Shown: positions 35,094-44,649 of the stretch, piece by piece
Layout of the letters: each line of letters begins with the position of its first letter
Numbering within the stretch: the stretch's first letter is position 1
Source: Euprymna scolopes
Taxonomy: Eukaryota; Mollusca; Cephalopoda; Sepiida; Sepiolidae
Direction of reading: 5' to 3'
Assembly: GCA_024364805.1 (NCBI GenBank)
Contig: CM044489.1
Location: forward strand, 114,977,264-115,041,263
Length of the DNA: 64,000 nucleotides
Position numbers and translations under genes: made by a program
Notes under the pieces: model-generated
What the model was told of the DNA's origin: nothing
The model's input: only the letters and a program-made list of their open reading frames with translations
The model's database searches: none

Positions 35094-35097
<4 letters not shown>
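34502..35097. mobile_element. MITE with perfect 41-bp terminal inverted repeats
   Basis: The left arm 34502-34542 begins AAATTACTGTTATGATTGG and is the exact inverse of 35057-35097, all 41 bases. The 596-bp element has no coding capacity; the interior is unique. The flanks are too AT-rich to fix a target duplication. Perfect ends suggest recent movement or gene conversion. Superfamily not determined. Confidence 0.85.

Positions 35098-35144
<47 letters not shown>
35098..35144. repeat. (AT)n microsatellite abutting the MITE
   Basis: About 23 TA units directly at the right end of the 41-bp inverted repeat. Confidence 0.95.
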
Positions 35145-35150
<6 letters not shown>

Positions 35151-36179
35151 AAAACTAACAAGTCCCTGACAAACTGAATGTTCGTAAAATAAAAAATTAA
35201 AATAAACAGTGGTAACACATGGTCGGTTGATCTACTGTTGATCTGACAATAATTTTTTTTTTTTTAGAGTTATGTGTACATTGGATGTACAACTTTTCTG
35301 TAAATGGTTAACAAGTGAAATAAAATTAAATTCACATTGAGACATGATGGTTTAGTGTCTTTTACATCTGGTTATCTCAAGGTACAACAAAAAAAAAAAC
35401 TACCTTCCTTTATGATTCAATTATCAGGAAGTTTTTGTTGTAAAAATAAAAAATATATATATAGTACTACTTTGAATATTAAACTAGAGTGAACTTTAAA
35501 TACTATAATGTCAAGAGATTTATTTTCTAAGTTAGTATATTATCTATCTGGAAAAGAAATATGATTTAACTTATTTTCTTATATAATTTAGTGATACAAA
35601 TTTATGAGTTAGTTTACAAAATTAAACAATCGTTAAAATGAGGGGAAGCAATCAAACATTTATTTTTTGCAGCTAGTTTTTTTTTTTAAGTTCTTTGCAC
35701 GAAATCATAAAATTCTTGCATGGAGCATCTACTTTAAGTTTCAATAGTAGTAGTTGCAATACCGCCTTTTGTTTTGTAGTGAATTCGACTTTAAGCCTTT
35801 TAAACTTTTATGCCACATTAAATAAATAAATGAATATATTTTTTTTATGTTCTACGTTTGTGATGCATGTATCAAGAATAAGAATGTAACAGAACTCTCT
35901 TCATCTGGGATTGCGTTATCTTCGATTAGATCAAATGAGGAAAACGTTTTCTTAGGTTTTCAAGTGTACGATATCAAACTTTACAACGTTCGATAACTAA
36001 AACTTTTATTTGCATTCAGTAGAACAAAATGTTTTAAAATGTTTTACAGGAAATTTTATGCATTTATAAAAAAAATGTTTGCTATAAATAAATAAATACT
36101 CTGTGCCATAAATAAGAGAATGTAAAAACCTATTTCATAAAAAAAAAAATGGTTGGATTGACAATTAAAGGTTAGAGGA
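35145..36179. other. unassigned AT-rich DNA
   Basis: No gene, RNA or repeat boundary recognised. Confidence 0.5.
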
Positions 36180-36316
36180 TATTTTTAGTAGAAATTTAAG
36201 TTTATAGAAGGCAGAACAATGCAAAAGTGTGACGGATAGACTGAAACTGATGAAACTTAAGATATAATGGTGAAACCAGCTCTGCAATTTCACTTTTATT
36301 GATCCAATTCATGCGT
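36180..36316. repeat. left member of a ~135-bp inverted repeat pair
   Basis: taagtttatagaaggcagaac, aagtgtgacggatag, atataatggtgaaaccagct and ttattgatc.aattcatg are present inverted at 38993-39130 at about 85% identity. The pair encloses the nested elements between. Confidence 0.8.
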
Positions 36317-36770
36317 GTATCATCATCATCATCATCGGCGGTCACTCGTGTCCGAGTAAGACTGTCCTCCGTTGTGGCTTCTGTGGGTCCTCAGGTGAGC
36401 ATAGAGCCCAATCCTAGACTCAATTTTTCTTGTGCAATTTGGGCAGATAAAGGTAGTGGTGGTGGGGTGGGGTTGGGTGTGTCTGGTTGATAATCTGTCC
36501 TTTCTGTGCTTGCGTTTATCATCAGCAGCTTGATTTAGGTCACTACTATAAAGCGCAGCACCTTCGTGGACAACGCTCCTCCATGCCAACCTGCTCCCAG
36601 CCACGTCCTCCCATGTCTCAAGGTCCATGTGAAACCACTTTAGATTTACTTTGATGCTGTCCTTAAACCTCATCTTTTGGCCACCCTGGGCACGCTTTCC
36701 CTCAACAAGCTGAGAGTAGAAAATCTGTTTTGGGAGGCGGAGATCCGGCATTCGGACAACGTGTATACAC
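36317..36770 (-). mobile_element. RTE-like non-LTR retrotransposon, 3' end with C-terminal zinc finger
   Basis: Minus strand encodes a LINE C-terminus: RMPDLRLPKQIFYSQLVEGK, MRFKDSIKVNLK, WEDVAGSRLAWRSVVHEG, then a C2H2 finger (CPNCTRKIESRIGLYAHLRTH-like, ending SDTSDRR). The stop is followed by a TGATGATGATGA run, the sort of short-repeat terminus RTE elements have. The copy is strongly 5'-truncated and abuts the left inverted repeat. The family resembles the widespread 'GRP.LR..D' LINE tails of invertebrates and fish. Confidence 0.8.
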
Positions 36771-37049
36771 ACACAAACACACAGAGAATGGAACGATAAA
36801 ATTGTCGTCATAGAAAAGATGACATGATTCCATTTCTATTTGATGAAAACCGGTTTTCTTTTTTTGTTGCAGACCATCTACTAGTTGGTCAGTTGTGTAC
36901 AAATCCCAAGAGTTATAGGAGCCTTCTATCATGTCTGAAAGCAACACAATGATCAATGAGCAATATTGGAGATGCGCCACTGTACAACTCATACTCTCTA
37001 CAGATCCAAGTTATGACAATAGAATCATTGCCAGCACCCTCAAAATGCA

Positions 37050-37318
37050 TCACTGGATTGCCACAAATAACAGAGTCATGCCCAGTAATGAAAACAAAGT
37101 TTCCAGCTACGGTTATGGTCTTTTGTGTGGTTTCAAGTGAGGGTCACTTCATGCCACCTCACATCTTTGAAGTCGGCTTGAAAGTCAACACCAAAGTATA
37201 CCTGGATGTGCTGAAAAGTGTGATGATCACCTGGTGCAATCAGGTGGCCACTGGCAGACTCTGTGGATGGCATCAGGACTCGGCAAGGGCCCACAAGTCC
37301 AAAGAAACCCAGGCTTTT
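37050..37318 (+). mobile_element. mariner-like transposase, first part
   Basis: One frame reads MKTKFPATVMVFCVVSSEGH, MPPHIFEVGLKVNTKVYLDV, LKSVMITWCNQVA and HQDSARAHKSKETQA. This is the middle of a mariner transposase including the second catalytic aspartate (QDSA.AHK). The first catalytic aspartate and the HTH are not recognisable upstream. The gene is split by a LINE-A insertion and resumes at 38575. Confidence 0.82.
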
Positions 37319-37500
37319 TTTTTGCTTTTTTTTTTTTTTTTTTTTACAAGGTAGTCATCACTTATCAAGACCCGGAAGCCACTCGGGGACAAGGGTTATT
37401 GCACATGCAGCAATCAATGGGATAGTATCATAGTAATTGTTAACTGACTTGATGTATGTGTTCCATTTCAGGTCAGGAGTAAAGGTCAAGCCCAGAAGCT
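37319..37500 (-). mobile_element. LINE-A 3' tail with internal jump
   Basis: A poly(T) stretch then gtagtcatcacttatcaagacccggaagccactcgggg is the inverse LINE-A tail, but it passes directly into the RT-region strip gacttgatgtatgtgttccatttcagg and agaagctt. The copy is internally deleted or rearranged and abuts the next copy. Confidence 0.7.
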
Positions 37501-37504
37501 TATT

Positions 37505-38574
37505 GGCGAATTGATAGAGAGTGTCTTACTTAAGAGGGTGGTCCATCAGGAATTTGTTTATGTTGGACTTGAAGACATCCAAGTTGTAGTCAAGTGGGAA
37601 ACAGGCAAACGGAAGAGAGTTCCACAGGTGTGCACTTCTAAGAAAGAAGCTTTGTTCATGGAATCTACGTTTTGGTTTTGGCACAGATAAAGAGTGGGGA
37701 AAAGTTTTGACAATGGTTTCACCTAGACGGGTGTTTTTCATGAAAGATTGGCGAGGGAGGACCAGAGATTGCAGCTCAGATGAGCACTTGCCATGGAAGT
37801 AACAATAAAACAAAAACAGGCTCGCAACATCTCTTCTGTGGGAGAGAGGTTGCAGGGAACCTGATGAACTGCCCCCTTAAGTGAACACTTCATTAAATCT
37901 CCATACTAACGTACTTTACTTGCAATAACCCTTATTCCTGAGTGGCTTCCGGGCCTTGACAAGTGGTGACCACCGTGTAAAAAAATAAAAAAAGGGAAGA
38001 TAAAAGGGCATCCTCCACTAAGCCACGAAGTCTATTTTGTACTCTGTCAAGGCAGGATAGGCTGTTTTTAGCAGCTCCTGCCCAGATGTGGCAGCAGTAC
38101 TCCATCCTTGGACGTACTTGGCTTTTATATAGATAGAGAATTGTATCAGTAGTGAGATATCTTCTGGAGTGGTCGAAGGATCCTACCATTTTTCCAGCGA
38201 ACTTGGCAACTGACTTGATGTACATGTTCCATTTTAGATCAGGAGTAAAGGTCAAGCCCAGAAGCTTATCAAAACATTGAGCCTCCCCTAGACGAGAGCC
38301 ATCCATTTCAATTGATGCTAGATGGGGATCAGAGCGTTGATGATGTAAAGATAGAAGCTTCGTTTTAGATGCATTAAAAGTAATTAGCCACCCCTTCCCC
38401 AACTGTACCATGCGCTCAAGATCAGAGGAGAGAGAATCAGAACTTTTCATTTACGGCCTTAGATGTGTTGCCATAGATGGTCATGTCATCAGCATAGATG
38501 TCAACGAATGATTTAAGTATGTGTTTTGGGAGATCATTAATGTAGATCAGGAAGAAAGTTGGGCCCAGGATAGC
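37505..38574 (-). mobile_element. LINE-A copy inserted in the mariner, itself interrupted
   Basis: Minus-strand RT 3' half: from gggcccaggat (GPTL motif) at 38574 through DIYADD-region, [16 protein letters not shown] and [19 protein letters not shown] to the C-terminus ([20 protein letters not shown]) ending near 37530. It is split at 37859-37998 by another LINE-A tail. About 90% similar to the copy at 23735-26720. Its 5' edge joins mariner sequence agcttggcttcag at 38575. Confidence 0.85.
37859..37998 (+). mobile_element. LINE-A 3' tail inserted into a LINE-A copy
   Basis: Plus-strand tail: acttcattaaatctccatac, ttacttgcaataaccctt, gagtggcttccgggccttga, ending gtgtaaaaaaataaaaaaa. It sits in the minus-strand copy between ggttgcaggga and gggaagataaaagggcatcc; gggaa could be a short target duplication. 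Confidence 0.8.
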
Positions 38575-38720
38575 TTGGCTTCAGTAGGATTGCTACAACT
38601 TTGTACCCTTTTCTCACTGCCCCACTTCTCCCTCAACCTGAACACGCTGGACTACTTTGTTTGGTCATACATTGAGAACATCACCAACATGACCTCCCAC
38701 AACACCAAATTATATATGCT
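38575..38720 (+). mobile_element. mariner-like transposase, second part
   Basis: After the LINE insertion the transposase resumes: NLNTLDYFVWSYIENITNMT then SHNTK, the region with the third catalytic aspartate (LD-Y..VW). The sequence agcttggcttcag at the right junction continues acccaggctt on the left, restoring the family's TQAWLQ codons, so both parts come from one element. Confidence 0.8.
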
Positions 38721-38721
38721 A

Positions 38722-38907
38722 TATTTCAGGATGTTTTACTATTGTCAGGCATGTGTTTGACTTTCAAATGTGCATGGTAAGTTTTATTATAGATGGTTCT
38801 ATTTTCTGCGAACCTGCTCCAACTACAATAAAACCTGCCATGCACATGTGAAAAATTGAACACACGCCTGACGAAAGGAAGATATCCCGAAATACAGCAT
38901 CATGGAC
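38722..38907. repeat. ~80-bp inverted repeat (palindrome)
   Basis: Left arm atatttcaggatgtttt, gtcaggcatgtgttt and aaatgtgcatggtaag; the right arm is its inverse (gtatttcgggatatctt, gtcaggcgtgtgttc, catgtgcatggcagg on the minus strand). The loop is about ten bases near 38800. It follows the transposase directly and may be an inverted duplication of its 3' end. Confidence 0.75.
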
Positions 38908-38992
38908 ACACACCACCTGATAACTTAACGCAAGTAAAAACATCCCACATGTAAAATATTGTATAACAAAAAAATGTATATATGTATGGTTA

Positions 38993-39130
38993 TACATACA
39001 CATGAATTTGATCAATAAAAATGAAACTGCATAGCTGGTTCCACCATTATATCCTAAGCTGCGTCAGTTCGATGCTATCTGTCACACCTTTGTATTGTTC
39101 TGCCTTCTATAAACTTACGTTTCTACTTAT
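38993..39130. repeat. right member of the ~135-bp inverted repeat pair
   Basis: Inverse of 36180-36316; ends atagcatcgaactgacgcag on the minus strand, then tttatagaaggcag. See the left member. Confidence 0.8.
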
Positions 39131-39790
39131 ATACACATTAAACAATGCTTCAAGCAAACTACTTTAACCTATGATAGCTTTAGTCTTGTGACAATACATT
39201 TCTTAAAAAATAATCCACATTTTTATTTTTACAAAATGAATAAGCTGATCTTTACCATTTATTATCTTTAATTAACAAATGCAAAAGTATAAAATATGCA
39301 TAATTTTTTTTTTTTTCAGATCTTTTTTTTTCATTATTTGGTCACAAAAAAATGTCAATGAAGTTTATTTTTTATATATTTTCGTAAAATAAATGTGATA
39401 GATGGTAAAAAACAGTGTCAATCTATTATTTAATCATATAATTAATGATTTAGAATTGCATATAAAAATATCTTACAAAATTCTCAATTTTTCCTCTTAG
39501 GTCAAATGCAATATTTAAATACTTAGAAATAGTTTGGATAAAAATTTATTTACATTTTATTTTTTTTTCTTTGCATTTAATATGGGACAAGCTGGTCTAC
39601 CCATTTCAGCAATAAATGGACTTATCCAGAGACAATAAATACAGTTATGTTTAAACATGATGGCAGCGAATTGCACCATTCATTTGACGTTGGGTTGAGA
39701 TCAGATCCTTGCTATTCAAGATTTCAATTTTGACAATCAGTTCAGCAGAAACTGGGTCATTTCAGTAGCCTTTTATCTGGTGGGCTGAGG
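39131..39790. other. unassigned AT-rich DNA
   Basis: No gene or named element. Confidence 0.5.
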
Positions 39791-39892
39791 CATTCATTTT
39801 GGGTAGTCTTAGGAGATTCACCCACCGTCGTTTAGGTGGAGCAAGTTTATTGCTTCCAACCAGAGGTGCCCTGACTGGGAATGCTGACGAGG
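39791..39892 (+). repeat. repeat family R3 fragment (possible RNase H-like coding scrap)
   Basis: Translates RRLGGASLLLPTRGALTGNADEAG, alignable with LEGVSLLLITQGTP.ENVDRDAQ at 61250-61335 and a related strip at 49110-49205. GxP.GN..AD resembles the RNase H motif HxGxxGNExAD found in retroelements. Short and diverged. Confidence 0.35.
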
Positions 39893-41005
39893 CTGGAAAT
39901 GTTTTCTCAATTATTAAATCATTTCTCTTTGATAGGTTCATAAGAGTAGTAGAAGCTCACAGTATTAATGCTAGAGTCCCTCAGGGTCCATCCTGGGCCC
40001 AATTCTCTTCCTGATGTACATTAATGATCTTCCAAATCACATCCTTACATCATTCGTAGACATTTATGTTTATGACACTACAATCTATGGTAGCACATCT
40101 AAGACCGTAAATGACCAAGTTCTCTCAGATTCTTTCTCATCTGATCTTGAGCATGTGGTACAATGAGAAAAGGAGTGGCTAGTTACTTTTAATGTATCTA
40201 AAACCAAGCTTTTATCTTTACATCATCAACACTCTGCTCCCCATCTGGCATCAATTGAAATGAATGGCTCTCGTCTTGGGGAGGCTTCATGTTTTAACAA
40301 GCTTCTGGACTTGACTTTTACTCCTGATCTGAAATGAAACACGTACATCAAATCTGTTGCCAAGGCCGCTGGAAAAATGGTGGGATCATTCTATTGATCC
40401 AGTAGATATCTCACTGCTGATGCAATTCTCTATCTATATAAGAGCCAGGTACGTCCAAGGATGGAGTACTGTTGCCACATCTGGGCAGAAGCTGCTAGAA
40501 AGGACTTATCCAGCCTTGATAGAGTTCAAAATAGACTTTGTAGCCTCGTAGATGTTCTTTTCTCTTCCCTGTAACATCTTTCTCACAGAAGAGATGTTGC
40601 AAATTTGTCTCTGCTTTATCGTTATTTTCATGGCAAGTGCTCGACTGAGCTTCAATCTATGCACCCCCAAGCCAAACTTTCATAAGAAACACTCATCTAG
40701 CTGAAAACACTATCAATAATTCCCCCCACTCTTTATCTGTGCCTAAATTTAAACATAGATTCCATGAACAACGCTTCTTTCTTAGAAGTCCACGCCTGTG
40801 AAACTGTCTTCTGTTTTCTTGCTTTCCAGCTGACTACAATATTGTTGTCTTCAAGTTCAAAGTAAACAAGTTCTTGATGAGCCGTTCCACTTAAGTTACA
40901 AATTTACCGAATTTCCATTTCTAATGATTATTATATTGTCCAATTGACTACTACACACTCGAGTGATCTATGGGCCTTGATAAGTGGTGATACCTATGTA
41001 AAAAA
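39893..41005 (+). mobile_element. LINE-A copy, RT 3' half to poly(A)
   Basis: Plus-strand copy starting at [10 protein letters not shown] and running through the PQG, catalytic, MNGSRLGEA and WAEAARK regions to the 3' UTR (acaaatttaccgaatttcc, gggccttgataagtggtgat) and a poly(A) tail near 41000. The catalytic YADD has become YVYD and there are several stops, so it is dead. 5'-truncated. Confidence 0.85.
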
Positions 41006-41233
41006 AAATACCTTCAAATATACAAAAACCAATAGTACAAAGATTTTCACTCCAAAGAAAAAATGAGTAAAGAAAAGATAATAAAGGAGACAAAAAGAAA
41101 GTTGTTTTTTTTCATTTTCTGTTAATATTTTCATTCATTCCTTTGCCAGTCATCTTTCCGTATTCATTTGTGTTTGTTTCTCTAATGTGCAAACTGATTT
41201 ACTCTAAGCTTTCATGCATCTGAAGACACAAAC

Positions 41234-41236
<3 letters not shown>

Positions 41237-41281
<45 letters not shown>
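41237..41281. repeat. (AT)n microsatellite
   Basis: About 22 TA units. Confidence 0.95.
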
Positions 41282-41284
<3 letters not shown>

Positions 41285-41639
41285 ACCATGGAAGCCTTTG
41301 TTTAGCTTAATTGCCATATATATTTTCATAACTTACTACCTCGCTCTATTCACATATTGAGCATTACTGAAGTAAACACTGAAAATTGATACATAAAATA
41401 CATTTCCTGATAACATTTTATGTGGATACATGAAATAATACTACCAAAGGCCAATGACTCCTCACCAAAGCTTAAAAGAACCATCTTATGACAGTCAAGA
41501 AACTCTTCAAATAGGTCGTGAAGCCCAAGTTTTCTCAAGCAAAGCACATGAAGACGAGACAGTGGGGACGGAAAGAGAGAGGGAGGGAGACAGCGGGGAC
41601 TAAGGTCACGAAGCAGACACCATAAAAAAATCATCAGAA

Positions 41640-42720
41640 AATCAACCACAATATCAAGGAACCAGTCCAAGAAAAGGCAATCCACCCAAACAGATGCAGT
41701 ATACAGCAACAACACTCAAGAATTAGACAAACAATTTGAAAGGTTAACTTTTGATAACATTAAAATATTACCTATTACTCAGAGAGATGAAGCTTATGTA
41801 TATGTGAACATAAAACTGCCAAACAGAAATGCCATGTACATATAATAATTCAGACTGGCATAACAGCACTTTCTACATTGTAGATATACAAGAGCCGGCA
41901 GTTCTAGGACTACCATCAATAGAACAGCTTAAACTAATTATCCTTCATTGCACAACCCAAAGAGATGCACCCCAAACTTCTGCAGTAACAGTAAATATTG
42001 GCCTAGCAACAAACACTTGTTCTACAACAATAACAACAACAAGCCTTGGGTCAACAGCAATCTCCCATGTCAACACCTCAACAACTTTTGGCACAACAAC
42101 AGCAACAACAACAACAGCAGCAGCAAGCTTTAAACCAACAGCAGTTGAGCCTAACTGGGCTTGGTGCAAAAACAACAGTAATTTGCGCAAGTTGCACAAA
42201 AAAGACAACAAAGAATGCTAGCCCTACAGCAACTTTCTCCTATTGGCCAACATCAAGTTCTTTCTCAGAAACAGCAGTAGGATCCACTGGCCCAACACGT
42301 ACTAGTTCAACAACAACAACAATAACAGCAAAAGCAACAATCAGCTCCAGTACAGCAGCAGACACTTGCACAGTAGTAGCCACAACAATCAACCACAACA
42401 TTCCAAGTTCAGCTGAATTTTTAAACAACCACATTATGAAATCAATCATAATTGCAAAAGTTCCAAACCCAAGATTTCCCAACTTTGACCATATCCATGA
42501 ACAACTAGAACATAGACAGGATATGCAGAAAATGTATTATGACAAAACAGCTCATGATTTACCAGAACTTGTCTCTGGACAATATGTATACTGGATAACC
42601 AAACTGGGAAATGGAAACCAGACAGTTCTGAGTAAAAGTGCAGAACCAAGACCATACATTCTTCAACTACCAGACAGACTTTCAAATAAGAGTGTATAGA
42701 AAATCCATCTCCAAACAGGT
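41640..42720 (+). mobile_element. Ty3/Gypsy-type LTR retrotransposon fossil (fragment)
   Basis: Broken internal fragment without LTRs. The left part (about 41720-41980) resembles the protease region of Gypsy elements (VYVNIKLPNRNAMY; WHNSTFYIVDIQEPAVLGLP). The right part (about 42440-42710) resembles the chromodomain-less integrase C-terminus (HRQDMQKMYYDKTAHDLPEL, then AEPRPYILQLPD). Between them lies a glutamine-rich CAA/CAG stretch. Much of pol is absent and the remainder has several breaks, so it is an old copy. Flanked on the right by a LINE-A tail. Confidence 0.7.
42020..42400 (+). repeat. CAA/CAG-rich, glutamine-coding-like stretch within the Gypsy fossil
   Basis: Codon-periodic CAA/CAG runs, with short Q-rich peptides such as MSTPQQLLAQQQQQ and ALNQQQLSLTGLG. 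The composition is unlike the surrounding pol remnants and recalls polyQ regions of host transcription co-factors. It may be a captured host exon or an expanded trinucleotide tract; the source cannot be named from the sequence. Confidence 0.5.
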
Positions 42721-42787
42721 TCACTTCAATGATCACATCACCTCATCACAAACTGGATTCAATAACACAAACAACATCTCACACCAA

Positions 42788-42915
42788 TTTTTTTTTTTTA
42801 CACAGGCATCACCACATTATCAAGGCCAAGATGCCATTCAAGGATAAGGGTTAAAGAGTGTACAGTAGAAATTGGACAATATAGTAATCATTAGTAATTG
42901 ACCCCAAAAGAGTCC
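42788..42915 (-). mobile_element. LINE-A 3' tail
   Basis: tttttttttttacacaggcatcaccac, attatcaaggccaagatgcc, aaggataagggtt and attggacaatatagtaatca are the inverse 3' end of LINE-A. Truncated to about 125 bp. Confidence 0.8.
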
Positions 42916-43261
42916 ACGCGCAACACAAGATGTGACCGTGAAATACATAGGCCAAAAAGATTAAAGCAACAAATGTACTAACAAATATCTGAACTCACAC
43001 TTGGACATGGGTTGACTTCTACCCTAATAAGCCATTAGTTCTACAATATGTCTTTACCACACCTCAATACAACAACCAATCATCTTTATTTCACAATATC
43101 TTTAAAAGCCATCAATATCTTATTACGATAGCGTGTGTTATTTTGTGCGTCACACTTACTCCTTTTTTTCTTCTGAGTGAATGTCATTTAATTATGACGT
43201 TCCATTTCTTGTAATAAATAATTTTACCAATTTTACCAAGAATTCTTCATAAGTTTTGGTT

Positions 43262-43285
43262 TCGATTATAGCTGAAGGAGCTCAA

Positions 43286-43334
<49 letters not shown>

Positions 43335-43545
43335 TTTTTCTTCAGAAGTTTTGGTTATGGCTTCGATTCAAGCTGATGCACCCAAGTCATATGGATATAT
43401 TTTTTTATTTTTGAAATCACAACTTTATAATATATAAGAATCGATAGAAAATTGATTCTGTAATAATATATACGAAATCTGTATAAATTAAAATATCATA
43501 TTTAAGCCTATTTTATGACCGGGCTATGCTGGGTGCCCCTGCTAG
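43262..43545 (+). mobile_element. Helitron-type 3' end (H9)
   Basis: Ends gaccgggctatgctgggtgcccctgCTAG; the aattgattctgtaataatatatacg, aatctgtataaattaaaatat part is shared with H10 at 50310-50360. The 5' end is not visible. Confidence 0.5.
43290..43326. repeat. (AT)n microsatellite
   Basis: About 18 AT units then poly(T). Confidence 0.95.
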
Positions 43546-43935
43546 CTTAGATAAATACTTTTGCAGTTTTAACAAAAGAGCTACAATATCAGGGCGTCTC
43601 CATTTACACTGAACATCAACAGAATACCAACATATTACATATGAAAGAGTCCGCATTGGAATTTCAACAGGTTCCTCTAGTCTGAAATAAATTAAACATT
43701 TCTTTTACATGGAACTAGAATACCCATTCCAGGATGAGTAAAATCGTAGCCTTTGTAATATGTCATTAATATTCTTAATATACGACGACCATGGTAAAAT
43801 CCCCCAAACAAAACAGTTTTGCACCATTTTATTATGAGGGCTTCAATTTTCTTTTTACTGCCTTTGCTGAAAACTAAATTTAACGAAATATAGCCCACAT
43901 TTGAACTGCTGATGAATAGCAACTGCATTTCAAAA

Positions 43936-44043
43936 TTTATAATGATCAGTTAATTAGTTCAGGAGTTAATTCTATACATACAAATATATAAACATATACA
44001 CATGGTTAAAATTCATAATGATCAGTTAATTAGTTCAGGAGTG
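43936..44043. repeat. short direct repeat
   Basis: ataatgatcagttaattagt followed by tcaggagt occurs twice, about 72 bp apart, near-identical. A local duplication; no element recognised. Confidence 0.7.
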
Positions 44044-44367
44044 AACAACTATATAAACCTATCTAACTTTATAAAGATTAATCGAATATATTACAGAAAC
44101 AGATCTAAGTAGGATTGCCTAGATTACTATTCTCATCCTAAAACAATTTCACAAAAAAAAAAAACATAATCCAAGTAGTACAAATTCTTAATTCTCAACT
44201 AAAAAAATTTACGAAACAGAGATCCAATTCTCTTAAATATTTCATTAGATAAACCACAAAAATGCCTCTAAATTCCTTTGTCATTGTTCTGTTGACCTGA
44301 GTGAAGTTAAGGATAGTAATCTCACGAGAAAACATTAATAAACTGTGTATTAAAACCTTAAGAAATA

Positions 44368-44571
44368 CAGTAGAACCCCCAGGATACAGTGGCCCTATGA
44401 TACGTTTTTTTTCCAGGTTACAATGTAGAAAACAATGCTTTTACAGTCCCTGGTTACGGTATTTTCCCCACCTGACGGTGTTATTAATGTTATTTGATTA
44501 TATACATGTGTATTATATACTGTGTTGTATTTTGTTACTAATTTTTAATGCTGTATCCCGGCGTTCTACTG
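44368..44571. mobile_element. pogo/Tigger-like MITE, 204 bp
   Basis: Begins CAGTAGAACCCCCAGGATACAG and ends CTGTATCCCGGCGTTCTACTG, imperfect inverted repeats of about 22 bp, flanked by TA on both sides. CAGT...ACTG ends with a TA target are the signature of the pogo group of Tc1/mariner elements. No transposase. Confidence 0.8.
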
Positions 44572-44649
44572 TATAATTTTTTTTGTCTCATTCAAAATAG
44601 TCTCATTTATTTTGGTCAAAGAAAAAAAAAGAATCTTTTTTACATATAT

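Noticed and set aside
41350-41715. Minus-strand frame of 121 codons
   Set aside because: No recognised domain; its left part overlaps the upstream flank of the Gypsy fossil and composition gives no coding signal.
41945-42736. Minus-strand frames opposite the Gypsy fossil
   Set aside because: Shadows of the CAA/CAG-rich plus strand giving Val-rich peptides.
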